A DNA stretch of 64,000 nucleotides from positions 16,419,458 to 16,483,457 of the forward strand of contig NC_051449.1 in the NCBI RefSeq assembly GCF_001649575.2, written 5' to 3'. How positions within the stretch are numbered: the first letter of the stretch is position 1; the number at the start of each line of letters is the position of its first letter. The DNA comes from Kryptolebias marmoratus (Eukaryota > Chordata > Actinopteri > Cyprinodontiformes > Rivulidae). Made by a program: the position numbers and the translations under genes. The notes below the pieces were generated by a model that searched no databases, was not told where the DNA came from, and was given only the letters and a program-made list of their open reading frames with translations. Below, one piece after another: positions 17,101 to 28,479 of the stretch.

Positions 17101-20100
17101 CAACTTGTTCTCGTCTTTTTCTCTCTGTCGCAATTATTGTGTGAATGCTTTTAAGCATTCACACCATTGTTTTTCTGTTTCTCTTTCTTATCTATTATTC
17201 TTCTTTCACTATTCCGTACGTTTTTCGGCATCTAACTCGTTCCGCAATTTTTTCAGCTATTTCAACCGTTCATATATCAAAACGTTCAGCTCATTAATGA
17301 CAAGACCGCTATGACTTTTGGTATTGGTGCAATTTCGGCTGTTTCAGATATTTAGCTTTTTCTGCCATTTTTTTCTCATTGAAAATGAATNNNNNNNNNN
17401 NNNNNNNNNNNNNNNNNNNNNNNNNNNNNNNNNNNNNNNNNNNNNNNNNNNNNNNNNNNNNNNNNNNNNNNNNNNNNNNNNNNNNNNNNNNNNNNNNNNN
17501 NNNNNNNNNNNNNNNNNNNNNNNNNNNNNNNNNNNNNNNNNNNNNNNNNNNNNNNNNNNNNNNNNNNNNNNNNNNNNNNNNNNNNNNNNNNNNNNNNNNN
17601 NNNNNNNNNNNNNNNNNNNNNNNNNNNNNNNNNNNNNNNNNNNNNNNNNNNNNNNNNNNNNNNNNNNNNNNNNNNNNNNNNNNNNNNNNNNNNNNNNNNN
17701 NNNNNNNNNNNNNNNNNNNNNNNNNNNNNNNNNNNNNNNNNNNNNNNNNNNNNNNNNNNNNNNNNNNNNNNNNNNNNNNNNNNNNNNNNNNNNNNNNNNN
17801 NNNNNNNNNNNNNNNNNNNNNNNNNNNNNNNNNNNNNNNNNNNNNNNNNNNNNNNNNNNNNNNNNNNNNNNNNNNNNNNNNNNNNNNNNNNNNNNNNNNN
17901 NNNNNNNNNNNNNNNNNNNNNNNNNNNNNNNNNNNNNNNNNNNNNNNNNNNNNNNNNNNNNNNNNNNNNNNNNNNNNNNNNNNNNNNNNNNNNNNNNNNN
18001 NNNNNNNNNNNNNNNNNNNNNNNNNNNNNNNNNNNNNNNNNNNNNNNNNNNNNNNNNNNNNNNNNNNNNNNNNNNNNNNNNNNNNNNNNNNNNNNNNNNN
18101 NNNNNNNNNNNNNNNNNNNNNNNNNNNNNNTTTTTGCATCTTCATTAAACTTCAGCTGTTCGGCATATCTTCAGCCGCTTTCAGCAAAATCATTCAGCAA
18201 AAAAAGCATTCACACTGCATTTTCGCAGGAAATGCAACTTCTCTAGTTCTCCACTGTAGCTCAGAAACTGTGTTCCCTTTGAGCACCTCGGCAATAAATC
18301 ATAAATATTTGGGCTCAAATCTGTCATCTAAGAAAACAGAACACACATTTTAGGCTTCAGAAGGAGCCATAATTGTGACAGCATTCAGTAAATTAAAGCA
18401 TAAAATAAACAATTTTGTATGCATGACTGAGTTTCTTTGAATAAAATCGTCTGCTAAATAGATAATGTTAGAAACACATAAACACACACACACTTATAAG
18501 GAAGTTGTGTGTTTTTCTGATCTAAAACAGCTTCTCCTTCCTTGCAAAAATGGCATTTCTAACTTCACGATCAGACCTCCGCGTTATCTGTCCCCCCTCC
18601 CACAGGGCGGAGAAGGTGGCTGAAATCACCTCGTGGCTGAAAAGCCACCCGGTCAGCTCCATCAGCAGGGCGTCGTGCGACCTCCAGGTGCTGGACGGCG
18701 CCATCGTGGAGAAGATCGAGGAAGCGGTGGAAAGGTCCAAGGTGACGGGGATCGCTCGGAGCATGAAATGGCCGCACATTTCTTCGATTTGCCAAGCAGG
18801 CCCGATAAGGCCGCTGTAACCTTTGCCTGTGTCTGTCTCGCTCTGCCCGCTCTGCCCTCAGGTGAAGAAGAACACCAAGACAGTCCGTGTGACAGTGAAG
18901 CCTCATCTCCTCTTCAGGGTCTGTACTTGTTATTCTGTTGTGTAAATTCTGTGTTGGCGCCCGTTCACTTCACTTTTGCCGCAGTAAAATTTAAATTAAT
19001 ACAATAAATTCATTTGTTAATACAGTGATTGTAATATGTACTGAAATAATGTGCAAACTACAGTACATCAAGGAGTTGGTACACCTGTAAATCCAGTCAT
19101 TTGTCACTAAGATCGTCTCATTTTATTATTTGTGGAGGGTTTTTTTTTCCGTTTCATCAATGCATCAATCTTCTATATTTTTAAATGTTTTTATTATATA
19201 TTCCTTGGACCTGTACCTGCTCTGGAGCAGGTTATGGTTCAATCTGCTGAAGCTCTAATGTTGTGGCGTTGCTCTTATTAAGCTTATGAATTATTACAGT
19301 TTTAGCTTTTAGTTGAATTTCATGATCTTCACTTTGCTTGGTTGTTATTTGCCGTTTTTAGATCTGAGCCAGGTGTGTGTTTGTCATAATCTGAGTTTGA
19401 AACAACACCCACAGAAAGCAAATGTTTAAACACTTCACAGTGCTTACATTTTGGACGCCATGCTTTTATGTAGTCTTCCATTCGCCGTTCAGTAGTTTGA
19501 TTCCAGGAAACAAATCAGTCGTGAAGGCAAACCGAGAGAGGACGTGATAGTCGCTGCAGAAGCACTGAAGGCTGTGTTTGTGTGCAGCCCCTGGAGCAGC
19601 AGCAGGGCGTGGTCGCGGACCCGGACGCAGAGTACCGTCTGTTCGACCGAGTCGTCAACGTCAGGGAGAGTTTCACCGTCCCGCTGGGACTCAGAGGGAC
19701 GGTCATCGGCATAAAAGGAGGTGAGAACTGTTACGTTTCGGCGATTTCCACGATGCAGTCAGAAAAAAAAAAAAAAAAAGGTTAGAGGTCGTTTTTAAAT
19801 GTAACATTTAACAGCAGTATTTAATTTAGTGTCTGTGTGTTTTCAGCCGAGCGTGAGGCAGAGGTTCTCTACGAAGTGCTGTTTGACGAGGAATTTGTTG
19901 GAGGTCTGAACATCAGGTAAACTGTTGCCGCACTTTTCATCACAGAGCCACATCCTTACATCACTTTAACCATCGAAGTAGATTATTTTTGACCAGCTGG
20001 ATTCTGCACTCTTGTAGATGCCCAAGGTTCAGAACATGTTTAAATATGCTGGTTGCCAGTATTATTTAGCAACATTTTAATCCATTAAAAAGCAGAAAAA

Positions 20101-23100
20101 TAGGAGAGAAGCCATGATCTCATGCTCCTCCATGCGTGGTTGGTCTCAGTCCCTGTTGTAGTAGAACTTTGGTCCATCAAAGAGTCTGTGGTACTGTATC
20201 ACCACTTTTTTTTCTGACCTTAAGCAGGATTTTTAGCAAACGGGAAGAAGTGTTTCTAATTTAAACCCTAACTGTGAGCCAGCCCTTTGGGTGGAAAAGT
20301 GCTTTACATTTACATGATTGTGACTGCGTTCAGTCTGCGGCGAACATCATCTGAACACGCAGCCTGTTCCTTTCCACAGGTGTGCGTCTCCTCGTGCCTA
20401 CCGCCTCCCGCCCTGCGCCCTGCTCAACCTTTCCCACGGAGCGCGGGTTGACCACACGTCCCACAAACTGACCGCCATCGTCAAACCCCAGCCTGCCTCC
20501 AGCGGCGGCGTCAACTCCCACCGTCAGCTGGCGGGCCTGAACCACTCCCCCCGCTCTCCGTTTATACCCCCGCAGGTAGGGGGGCAGGGGGAGATGCAGG
20601 CGACGCTAAGGACAAAGGTTTTTCATGCTTTTACCTTCTCTTCTCACTGCTCTTCCTCCTCCTCACTCTTTATTTGCAGCAGAACAACAAGTATGCCGGG
20701 ATGAAGGCGGCGTCTCAGGACAGCAGGAGCTTTCCCTCTAAAGGGCCCAACCAGAGACAACAGACGAAGGTAGAATCCCGGTGAACACTCGAGCACTGCG
20801 CACAAGCGAGGGACGTGGTTGTAATGTTTCCTGTTTCTCTTTAGGCCAAAGAGGAGTACAGTAACGTGTGGCAGTCTCTACAGAAGACAGGCCCTCCTAA
20901 CAAACCTCCTCACTGGCACAATAACGTGAGTGTGTGACGCCTTTCGGACAGCAGGTTTAGGAGACGTTCTGTGCCTTGACTTGGTTGTTTTTTTATCAAT
21001 TCTAGGAAGGAAATTACCAACAGGCCAGTAAAGATGTGAGTACACTCACAGATAATTGATTTATGCTCTTTTCAGCTGCCGTTTCCAACGTGAACTAAAA
21101 AATATCAGTCTTAATGGTTCATCAGCAGAATGTTCACAAGTGATGCAGTTAGTAACCTGAATGAAATAAACCTTAAAATCTATTTACCACCGATAACATC
21201 AAATTATTCTTCTCAGGTATGAAATAAATTTTCTAATATAACGTATAAAGGGATTTTCAAGAACCCACAAGTGAAGGAGTATTTTTAAATTGTCATAAAA
21301 ACCAATCATAGAAACACACTTACCGATCAAAAATGGTAAGTTTTGAGTGAATAAAATAAAGTTTAAAAGGTTTCCAACTAATGGGATTGAGTGAAAATGC
21401 TCATCTGAAAGAACTAAAACAGGAAAAAGTATCAACAAAGAGGATAGAAGGTAAAAAAAACAAACAAGTTTAAGATTAGGGGAAATGAAACATTTTGATT
21501 GAACTAATTACTAAAATAAAGAGAAATAACACAAATGCGTACATTTTGAACCACAAAGTAATTCACCTATAATAATGTTTTCATTTTTTTTTCCCTCCTC
21601 ATCAAAAATATTTGCTGTAGATGCCACGACTGAATCCCAAAAGGCTTTCACTACAATTTCTCCATTCATTTAATGAAGTTACAGTGATTTACAGCACAGT
21701 ATTAATAAATAATCCAAGTTTTAGCTGATAAAGGTGGCCTCACTGTAGATTCTGAAGTTGCCCTGAAAGGAAATTTTATTATTGAATTTAAGGCGTTTTA
21801 GGCTTTTATGTGGGACTGTTTCTGCATGGTTTACAGAATGACGTTATCACTGGCCCTTCAGGATGTCTATATGTGTGTATTCACACACGAGGAGTGACTG
21901 TTAGCGCAGAGTCATGCTGATCGGTGTTTTTGCAGATCCCAGTCGGTGGCATCAGGCTGTTAAAGAAAAACGAAGACGCCAACTCCTTTCTCCCCTCACA
22001 AGGCACTTCTAATAAGGTACAAAAGAAGAAAACGTCCAACATTATTCTCTGTGTTTTACTAAACCTTTTGGTTGCCTTTGGTTGTGTTAACAGGAAGTTG
22101 CTGTCGTCCTACTTCACTGTTGTTTTTATTTTTCTCTGTTAGGGTACAACTGATTTTGAAGACCTCATCGCAAGTCTGAAGATCTCCAAGGAAAGCCAGC
22201 AGACGTTACCACCGCCTGCAGCCCCACAGGAGCCCACCAGCCAGACAGATGGCCCGTTGTCTCCACAGTCCTTTGCCATGGTGAGTATCGAAGACTCGGA
22301 TCGGCTGAGCAGACAGATCGATGATTTGTGCCAAAACTAGCTAACATCAAACACCCTGAGGCTGACCGATGTGCGTATTTCATGTTTTGTGTCGTAGAAG
22401 GGAACCATGGTGCTGAAGGAGATGCTTAAGATTGACGGAGCTGGAAAAGAAACCCCCTCAGAGTCGACAAACACGGCCCCCTCTGCTGGCCAGCAGCAGA
22501 ACAGACGGCGATCATCCAAGAAACTCGGTACCCAGCTCGCCACATTTACACATCAGTTTTGTTTTGTTTTTTTTAAGCTGTCTAGCGTCTCCTCTCACAT
22601 TTCCCCTCTTTCAGCTGCCCACATGAACGAGCCTCACGGCGGAGCAGTTCAGTCGGCCTCTCCAGCACCAGCTGGCCCCGCCAACCCCGTGCCGAGCAGC
22701 AAAGTGTCGGATCTGGCCCATGTCTGCGCAGGGCAGGGTATGGCACCTCCCGACTTCAGCTTCATCCGCAACAGACAGGTAAGACCATTTCCATTGTCTC
22801 CCTCCGATCGCTCGTTCTGTTCCAGATCTGCAACATGATGTGATTTTTATTGGGCACCAACTCGTGTCCCCTCAGGGTCTGGTGGTGTATCAGGTGAAGC
22901 TGTCCAACGGGTTAATGGTTCATGGCCCACAGTGCCAGTCAGAAAGTGATGCCAAGGAGGAAGCTGCTTTCTTTGCACTACAAAGACTGGTATACATATG
23001 ATTACTCTCATTTTAAAGCGCATAAACATGTGATTTTTACCTGTAAATAGCAGTTACATTTTAGTCTGAATTACATAACTGTTATAAAATATTTACCACA

Positions 23101-24908
23101 ATGAAAAGAATCTAATATTTAGATATTATATTATTTAGATTTTATAAAAGGACTTAAAAGAAGTGTTACTGATCTATCCCCCATCTGTGCTGTTTTATTT
23201 GTAGAACTCATTTGGGTCAGGATTCCCCCTCCCGCCTCCTCTCTACGCAGGCGTGGCTCAGATACGACCCCCGCCTTTAGGAGCCATGACGCCTGTCTTC
23301 AACCAACAAGGTCAGTCTGGAGCTGCTACGGCTGACCTGAGGCTCTGTGAGGCACATGATAGGAGGTGGAAACACTCTGATGCAGTGAACGTTTTAGTCC
23401 TATATCTGAGCAGCTAGAGGAAACGAAACAAGCCAAAACAATTGGTAATGCGTTTCTCGCTGTAAAGGATTTTTCTTCTGGTTTGCAAACTCTTTCTGTG
23501 TTTACAATCCTTCTGTTGATGCAAGAGTTACCCAACAAGCCTAATATGCAGCAGAATTAAAGAATTGCCGTATTTTCCGGACTATAAGGTGCACTTAAAA
23601 GCCTTCAATTTTCTCAAAAAACGGCAGTGCGCCTTATAATCCGGAGTGCCTTTTATAAGGCTCCCACGTACTCGGGCGTACTGTGCGTACTCCGTGAGCC
23701 GCGCGGACTCCAGGGCGGACTGTCGGCGGACGTTGAGACTTCATACTCGAGCGTACAGATTGTCTGAAATCCCCCCGAGACAAATTTCAGTCGTGGCGTC
23801 ACCGGATGAGGAGGAAGAAACAAAAGAAAGATGGTGCCTTAGCCCCGTTTCTTCCCCACCAGGGCAGCCACCGCACACCTGCCAGTGCTGCGCAGAGAGC
23901 AGGAGTCGTGCTGCACGCTGGCGTCGTTTCTCACCTGAGAGAGGTTGATGTCGCACACAAAACAATCCGATGTGGACATCGTTTCTCGCTGGGCAGTTCA
24001 TTGCGTATGTGATCATAAAAATTGATCTTTGCGCAGACGTGTCCGGCAGACCTCCACAGAGTGAAGTACGCCCGAGTATGTGGGGGCCTTCGGTTATAGT
24101 CGCGCAGGGCTCCGTGCATGGTGCACAGACCTGAGCGAGTGTTGGAGGCGTTGGGGCCTGTTCTGTTTCGCTTAATGCGCCTTATATGTGACCAAAGTTC
24201 GAAAATGGACCATTCATTGACAGTGCGTCTTATAATACAGTGCGTCCTATATTTCGGTAAATACAGTAAATGAAAAACAACTTGTGACAAATGCAGACCG
24301 ATACAGTTTGTAGGTTTTGTCTAGAAGTCATAAACATTAATGACACAAATAATGTTATCTTTGTGAAATTTTTGTGTCTTTTCAATATGTCTGTTTTATG
24401 TACCCCCCTCCCCCAGGTGGTATGTTGTTGCCCCCCCAGGGTTACGCTCCTCCATCTATTTGGGGAATGCCTCTGCCTCCCCACCACCCGAACCAGCCGT
24501 TCTACGGAGCAGCAGGAACCTTCCCCGGTGCCCCCCGCCAGCAGCCGGCACCAAACCTGCCAATTGGCTCCCACAACCAGTTCATCCCATTACAGGTGAC
24601 CCCGGTGCACATGGAAGTTGAGCTAGTTGGCCTTCTATTCTTTGTTTTGTTTTTTTATTTTACACACTCTCTACTTCCTCTCTGACACTTCAGGTGACTA
24701 AAAAGCGAGTATCGGCCAACAAAAAGCACCAAGAGACCCGGGAGTTTTACAGCGCCGCGGAAACTGTCGCCAAGAACCAGTCCCAGAAAGCCCAGAGCCA
24801 GAACTTGGGTCCGTCGCAACTTCAGAGCCAGCCGCACCAGCAGGAGCCCGGCGGTGGCAGGGGCGGCGGCCCTCCGTCGTCCAGTCCCGGCCCAGCAGAC
24901 GGCGTTTC

Positions 24909-24941
<33 letters not shown>

Positions 24942-25056
24942 TCACACCCCACCTCGGCAAAGCGCGCCGGCGTCAGGCCACGCCTCTGGCTCCTCCTCTA
25001 AGAGGAAGCACCGGAAGTTGGCCGTTAACTTTGAGGCAGCTAAAGTGTCACAGTGA
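7043..25056 (+). CDS. xrn1: 5'-3' exoribonuclease 1 (XRN1), complete, 41 coding exons
   Basis: XRN1 degrades decapped mRNA 5'-3' in the cytoplasm and P-bodies. Coding exons: 7043-7117, 8004-8236, 8754-8851, 9221-9330, 9445-9555, 9647-9732, 9866-9953, 10428-10596, 10833-10900, 11148-11276, 11382-11539, 12171-12260, 12905-13061, 13152-13271, 13355-13524, 13683-13800, 14069-14164, 15019-15122, 15298-15432, 15570-15732, 15834-15947, 16094-16192, 16279-16394, 16491-16637, 16826-16915, 18606-18741, 18862-18918, 19588-19720, 19847-19916, 20380-20575, 20680-20769, 20845-20925, 21006-21035, 21936-22016, 22143-22280, 22398-22527, 22615-22778, 22876-22989, 23205-23310, 24417-24595, 24694-25056. They sum to 5112 nt (1703 residues; mammalian XRN1 is about 1706). 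All junctions are GT-AG and phase-consistent. The protein starts [15 protein letters not shown], the family's invariant N-terminus. Intron 25 contains the assembly gap, but the flanking exons join in frame, so no coding loss is implied. Expression and splice variants were not assessable. Confidence 0.97.
14235..14460 (+). mobile_element. Tc1/mariner transposase C-terminal fragment in xrn1 intron 17
   Basis: The sequence resembles the 3' part of fish Tc1-type transposase genes: 'ccagacctctcacctaatgaaaa', then 'gtgcatcacgaaatgaaaaa', and further on 'acacaggaatggggcaaaacctccagcaactg'. These correspond to the SPDLSPIE catalytic block and the C-terminal helix. It is in sense orientation relative to xrn1 and degraded by frameshifts. 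No TIR was identified, so the limits are approximate. Confidence 0.55.
17139..18240. repeat. Repeat with palindromic AAGCATTCACAC motif, interrupted by assembly gap
   Basis: The left edge is a perfect 12+2+12 hairpin, GTGTGAATGCTT-TT-AAGCATTCACAC (17139-17164). After the gap, the same AAGCATTCACAC motif returns (about 18205-18216). The intervening visible sequence is a monotonous series of TTTCAGC-type words. The gap probably exists because this repeat resisted assembly. It sits wholly inside xrn1 intron 25. A related, more diverged stretch occurs at about 43100-43440. Confidence 0.6.
17391..18130. other. Assembly gap (740 N)
   Basis: This is an unbroken run of N. The long ORFs that appear to span it are artefacts of untranslated N. 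No xrn1 coding sequence is missing, because exons 25 and 26 join in phase and match the protein family across the junction (QNG then AEKVAEI). Confidence 0.99.
23566..24268. mobile_element. MITE-like DNA element with long imperfect inverted repeats, xrn1 intron 39
   Basis: The left end, CGTATTTTCCGGACTATAAG, is mirrored at the right end by the reverse complement of 'cctatatttcggtaaatacag'. Inner arms also pair: 'tactcgggcgtact' near 23680 against 'agtacgcccgagta' near 24065, and 'gcgccttataa' words recur on both sides. The element is about 700 bp, more GC-rich than its surroundings, and has no transposase ORF. This 'GGACTATAAG' end is a common non-autonomous DNA element in fish genomes; superfamily assignment is not certain. 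The ORFs inside it (23646-24290) are not genes. Confidence 0.7.
24912..24942 (+). repeat. xrn1: (GCG)n tract encoding polyalanine in XRN1
   Basis: About nine consecutive GCG codons followed by GCT lie inside the last xrn1 coding exon, giving ten alanines at about residues 1657-1666 in the disordered tail. The tract is a trinucleotide microsatellite, so length polymorphism is likely. Remembered mammalian XRN1 sequences lack an equivalent run. Confidence 0.9.
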
Positions 25057-26871
25057 GCGGTGTAGAAGTGTGTGTGTGTGTGTGTGAGAACAGAAGCGTG
25101 GGACATTTTTATGCTGCTGTTTTATTTTTAAGCCTGACTCAGACGCTCTGATTTAAACCTCATTGTTGTTTCTAAGCAGAGAGCGGCTACAGTCGAGTCA
25201 ACAGAAGTGGATTCTTTTCCTTTTAAACTAACACATGAAGAAGCCGGACCTTCCTGTGTCCCAGCCTCTCCTCCGTGGAATTCAGAGGGACGTCTCTGTA
25301 ACAGAATCCACCAATCCTGCCTGAAGAAGTGCTGCGTTAGGAAGCTAAGCTCTGTCCCCAGGCTGCCGCGTAGATCCTTTGATGAGAGTGAAGTGCATTC
25401 TGGGATGCATGTTTTTCATGAATACTTAGGTTTGTATTGAGGACCGACTCCTCTTTGCAAAACTGATTAAATTCCTTCAGATTTAAACATCAGTAACGTA
25501 CAGCTCACCTGACAGAGAAAGAAATATCAACTGAAATAGATTTTACATTTGTTGCCTGGATTTTATTTTGGTAAATTTAGTCCTGTCGAATCATTATAAT
25601 TATAAACCACCATTTCCCTTTTGCTGCTAAAAAAAGATTTCCCTGAAGGAGCTGACTTGAAAATAGTTCTTTTAAAAAATGATTTACCGTAGGTTTAAAA
25701 AAAAAAAAAAGCCCTGTCCTGAAGATAATCCAATCCAGTAAATATACATTTAATTCAACATGTTGAGAGCAAAGTAAAACTGAAGTGGATTTTTTTTTTT
25801 TTTTTTTTTTTGCTGAGGCATGCATAAAGTATTTCTGGTTTCTTCGATGGGACAGTAATTTTGTCGGGTTTCGGGACATCCCCGAAGCAGCGAGGCACGA
25901 GGGTTTCCACTCCGAGCGCCACAGGAGCCGTGATGGGAGTTGGTATCCTCCCGCCCACGTGTTACACAGCACAGATAATCCTGACATTTATCCCCCCCCC
26001 CCAGTCTTCACTGACTGAATCCTCGACAGGATGCCCACACACCTGAACAGAAACGATGTCAGGGTTTGGGTCCTAACGCGATGAGCTGATTCAGTGTTTC
26101 TCCTCTTTGGGTGCCAGTCACGACTTCCACCTTTTCCTAGTTTAACAGCACTGCCATATTAGGAAAAAGGATGAGAAAATCGACCAAATTATTAAAAAAC
26201 ACCCCAAAAAAAAAAAAAAAAAAAAAAACCCCACACAGACAGCACTTTAGTTCCAAGCAGTGCTGTTGTCTGTTTATTTGAATTGTAACAAATCTGTGCC
26301 CTGTTGGACCTACAGGACTGATTACACTGCTGTCTTCAGAGTTCCTCTGAAGGGTGGGCCTGTTGAGATGATAGCTTCAAATCCTTTTTGTTTTTTTTAA
26401 TCCCAAAGATTTTTGTACAATAAAGACCAGCAGATGGACGTGGAATCTGTGCTGGGACTTCAGCTTCAGCTGCTGAGACAGTTTCCGCGTTCTCTGCAGG
26501 ACCTGTAATACGACGGAGTACATTATTGGACATTATTGGATTTTATGCAACATGTTTTGTAAAAAAAATGTGGCGATTAATTACAAATTTGGATTTTATG
26601 GATTTTTGAACAGTGATTATGACTCATGCAGTATGACTTCTGCTTGCTGAAGGTTTTGGGTTATTTCAGAGCAGCAGGGTCACATCTGAGCTTCCTTTGA
26701 AGCAGAAGCTGTCCTGGTTTGAAGTCGTTGTTGAATCCGCGTAAAAGCAGCCTTTAAGACGAAACGTGTTGGTTTTTATATGGTTTCTGTGGCTTCTGAG
26801 ATGGTTTCAAAAGCATTTTCCAGTTCTGAAAGGTCTTTTAAATCATTTTAGTTTCCATCTTTATGTCAGGA

Positions 26872-26906
<35 letters not shown>

Positions 26907-27330
26907 TACTAAAATCTTAAATTTTTTTAAAAAAGTTCTTTTTGTCAAACCATGGATTTTATTACTATCCGTTTTAGAAACCGTCTTGGGGTCTTTGAGT
27001 AAAACTTTGTGGTGAAACTCGTGAGTAAAACAGCTGAAGAAAACATTTACCTTTTCGTCAGACATGTTGGTGCATGGTTTTCCTTTTTTTTTGAAGGGGG
27101 GGTGAAACCCTAAGAGCAACCCTGGAACTGAAGTCTTTATGGCTGTGGTGCAATAAGGGGAAGTTTTAAAGTCTTTTGAAAATGAAAGCACACTTCTTGT
27201 AAATGTGTTTTTTTTCCCCACCCCCCTCCAGATTTGAAACAAAATATTAATTATCATGATAAGAACTTGATGTCTTGATTTAGGAATTTTGCTGTACATA
27301 TCCATTTAATAAACACTTTCTTTTGGTAAA
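25057..27330 (+). other. xrn1: xrn1 3' UTR
   Basis: Non-coding sequence after the TGA at 25054-25056. It contains AT-rich stretches, poly-T and poly-A runs (25790-25811, 26206-26228), a CT/CA microsatellite (about 26873-26906) and, near its end, AATAAA at 27308-27313 followed by TG-rich sequence. A length of about 2.3 kb is plausible for a vertebrate XRN1 UTR. Apparent ORFs on both strands (for example 25577-25987 and 26838-27305, both minus) have no recognisable domains and are treated as chance. Confidence 0.6.
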
Positions 27331-27654
27331 CTGTGCCTGCTTTTTCTCTCGTTTTCTTTTTTTAAATGACTCTTCAGATTTTTCAGGTACTTTAAAGATG
27401 GTTGAAAGCATTTTGTAAGATTTATTTCATTTTTCGCACTAAAGCCAAACCAGAACATAGCATGACCCACAAACAGCTGACAACACATAAGCTGCTCTCT
27501 CATAACTACCTATGTTTAATATAAACTGACAAAATCAAGTTGTAAGAAACCCCATATCTCAGTTTTTATTATTTTTATTTTTTTTAAGTTGGTGTGTTAC
27601 AACACCATCTGCTGCCACATCTTAAGTATTCTAGGGACGTATTAGTTCAATAAG

Positions 27655-27775
27655 TAATTAGTTAAGATGTTAGGGCCTTTTGGCCCAGGGCTAGGGTTAG
27701 GGTCTCCTAAGGGTTGAAGGGGTTAGGGCCCTTTGGCCCTGGGCTAGGGTTAGGTTCTTCTCAGGGTTTAAACTG
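27655..27775. repeat. Two-copy tandem repeat with telomere-like GGGTTAGGG words
   Basis: Two adjacent units of roughly 55-60 bp share 'gttagggcc(t/c)tttggccc' and 'gggctagggttagg', each followed by a 'cagggtt'/'aagggtt' word. The TTAGGG motif appears repeatedly but not as a pure hexamer array. It lies between the convergent xrn1 and col15a1 genes, so it looks like a local duplication of a TTAGGG-rich segment rather than a true interstitial telomere. Confidence 0.7.
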
Positions 27776-27917
27776 CCCTGTTATGTCAGTTTTACAGCAA
27801 AGCATTTTTAAATGTAAACCGAGTCTGGTGTTGCAACTTTTTTCTTTATTTGTCTCTATTTATAGAGAATACATTTAATTTCAACCTGGAGAGTCTCACA
27901 CGGAGAGATAAAGACAA

Positions 27918-28320
27918 TTAGAGTGTTTTATTGGTTAGAGGTCTTTGGCGCTCGGGCCGCAGTAGAAGACGAGTTTGCAGTGAACCACTGTGAGCTTGAA
28001 TCATCGATGTAGGGTGAGAGATTAGGGTAGTCTTCCCCAAGGGACCCGGACCTGGTGATGGCATGGAGGAAAAGAAAGGGGAATCCAGAGGAGCTTGAGA
28101 AAGCGAGGGTGGAGAGGGGGGAGGTGGCGGGACGAAACTTACTGGCGAGCAGGAGGAGCCGTGGACGGGGAGCCTTATATCCCGAATCTGGATGTTAATT
28201 GGCAGCTGCGCGCGAAGATCTGCGATGAGTGATGCTGGACAGCTGGGTGCATCTGCCAAGTTGAAATTACGGCGAGCCTTCACTTTAAATCTACCTTCTA
28301 AGATAAAAAGCACTCAACGA
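27918..28320. other. GC-rich, purine-biased intergenic block, origin unknown
   Basis: A compact block of high GC lies between convergent genes in otherwise AT-rich DNA. On the minus strand it has an open frame of 131 codons (27918-28313) with a proline-rich centre (VPPPPPSPPSLSQAP). I do not recognise the product. There is no signal peptide or known domain, so I do not call it a gene. It could be part of an unrecognised retroelement. Confidence 0.3.
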
Positions 28321-28479
28321 CAAAGCTCCATCTTATATTTAAGATCTTATTGCTCCATGTTTTGCTATCAGAGCACTTCGCTCTCAGACTGCAGGTTTAC
28401 TTGTGGGCCCTAGAGTTTCTAAAAGTAGAACAGGAGGCATGCAATGATTATTGTCATTAACCCTGTTTTTCTCTATGTT

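Larger units (their letters stand above)
15019..19916 (+). other. xrn1: XRN1 D1-D4 domains including SH3-like segment
   Basis: Exons 18-29 encode about residues 693-1147. They begin with the D1 stretch [20 protein letters not shown] and continue through [20 protein letters not shown] and [19 protein letters not shown]. They end with the SH3-like strand set [19 protein letters not shown] and the continuation [19 protein letters not shown]. In known XRN1 structures these domains brace the active site and are required for activity. Assignment follows family knowledge; boundaries are approximate. Confidence 0.8.
20380..25056 (+). other. xrn1: XRN1 low-complexity C-terminal tail with terminal EDC4-binding-like motif
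   Basis: Exons 30-41 encode about residues 1148-1703, which are mostly disordered and Pro/Gln/Ser-rich. Conserved islands are [34 protein letters not shown], a double-stranded-RNA-binding-like piece [31 protein letters not shown], and the terminal [15 protein letters not shown]. In mammals the extreme C-terminus binds EDC4 and links XRN1 to decapping; the matching terminal motif here supports the same role by inference. A ten-alanine run lies just before it. Exon 33 (21006-21035) is a 30-nt microexon. Confidence 0.8.

Noticed and set aside
17309..18353. Long ORFs of 276-324 codons on both strands
   Set aside because: They run through the N gap; almost all their length is untranslated N.
23646..24290. 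ORFs of 68-119 codons on both strands as small genes
   Set aside because: They lie inside the MITE with inverted repeats in xrn1 intron 39 and show no domains.
27661..27775. Interstitial telomere
   Set aside because: The TTAGGG words are not a pure hexamer array; the unit is a 55-60 bp duplication.
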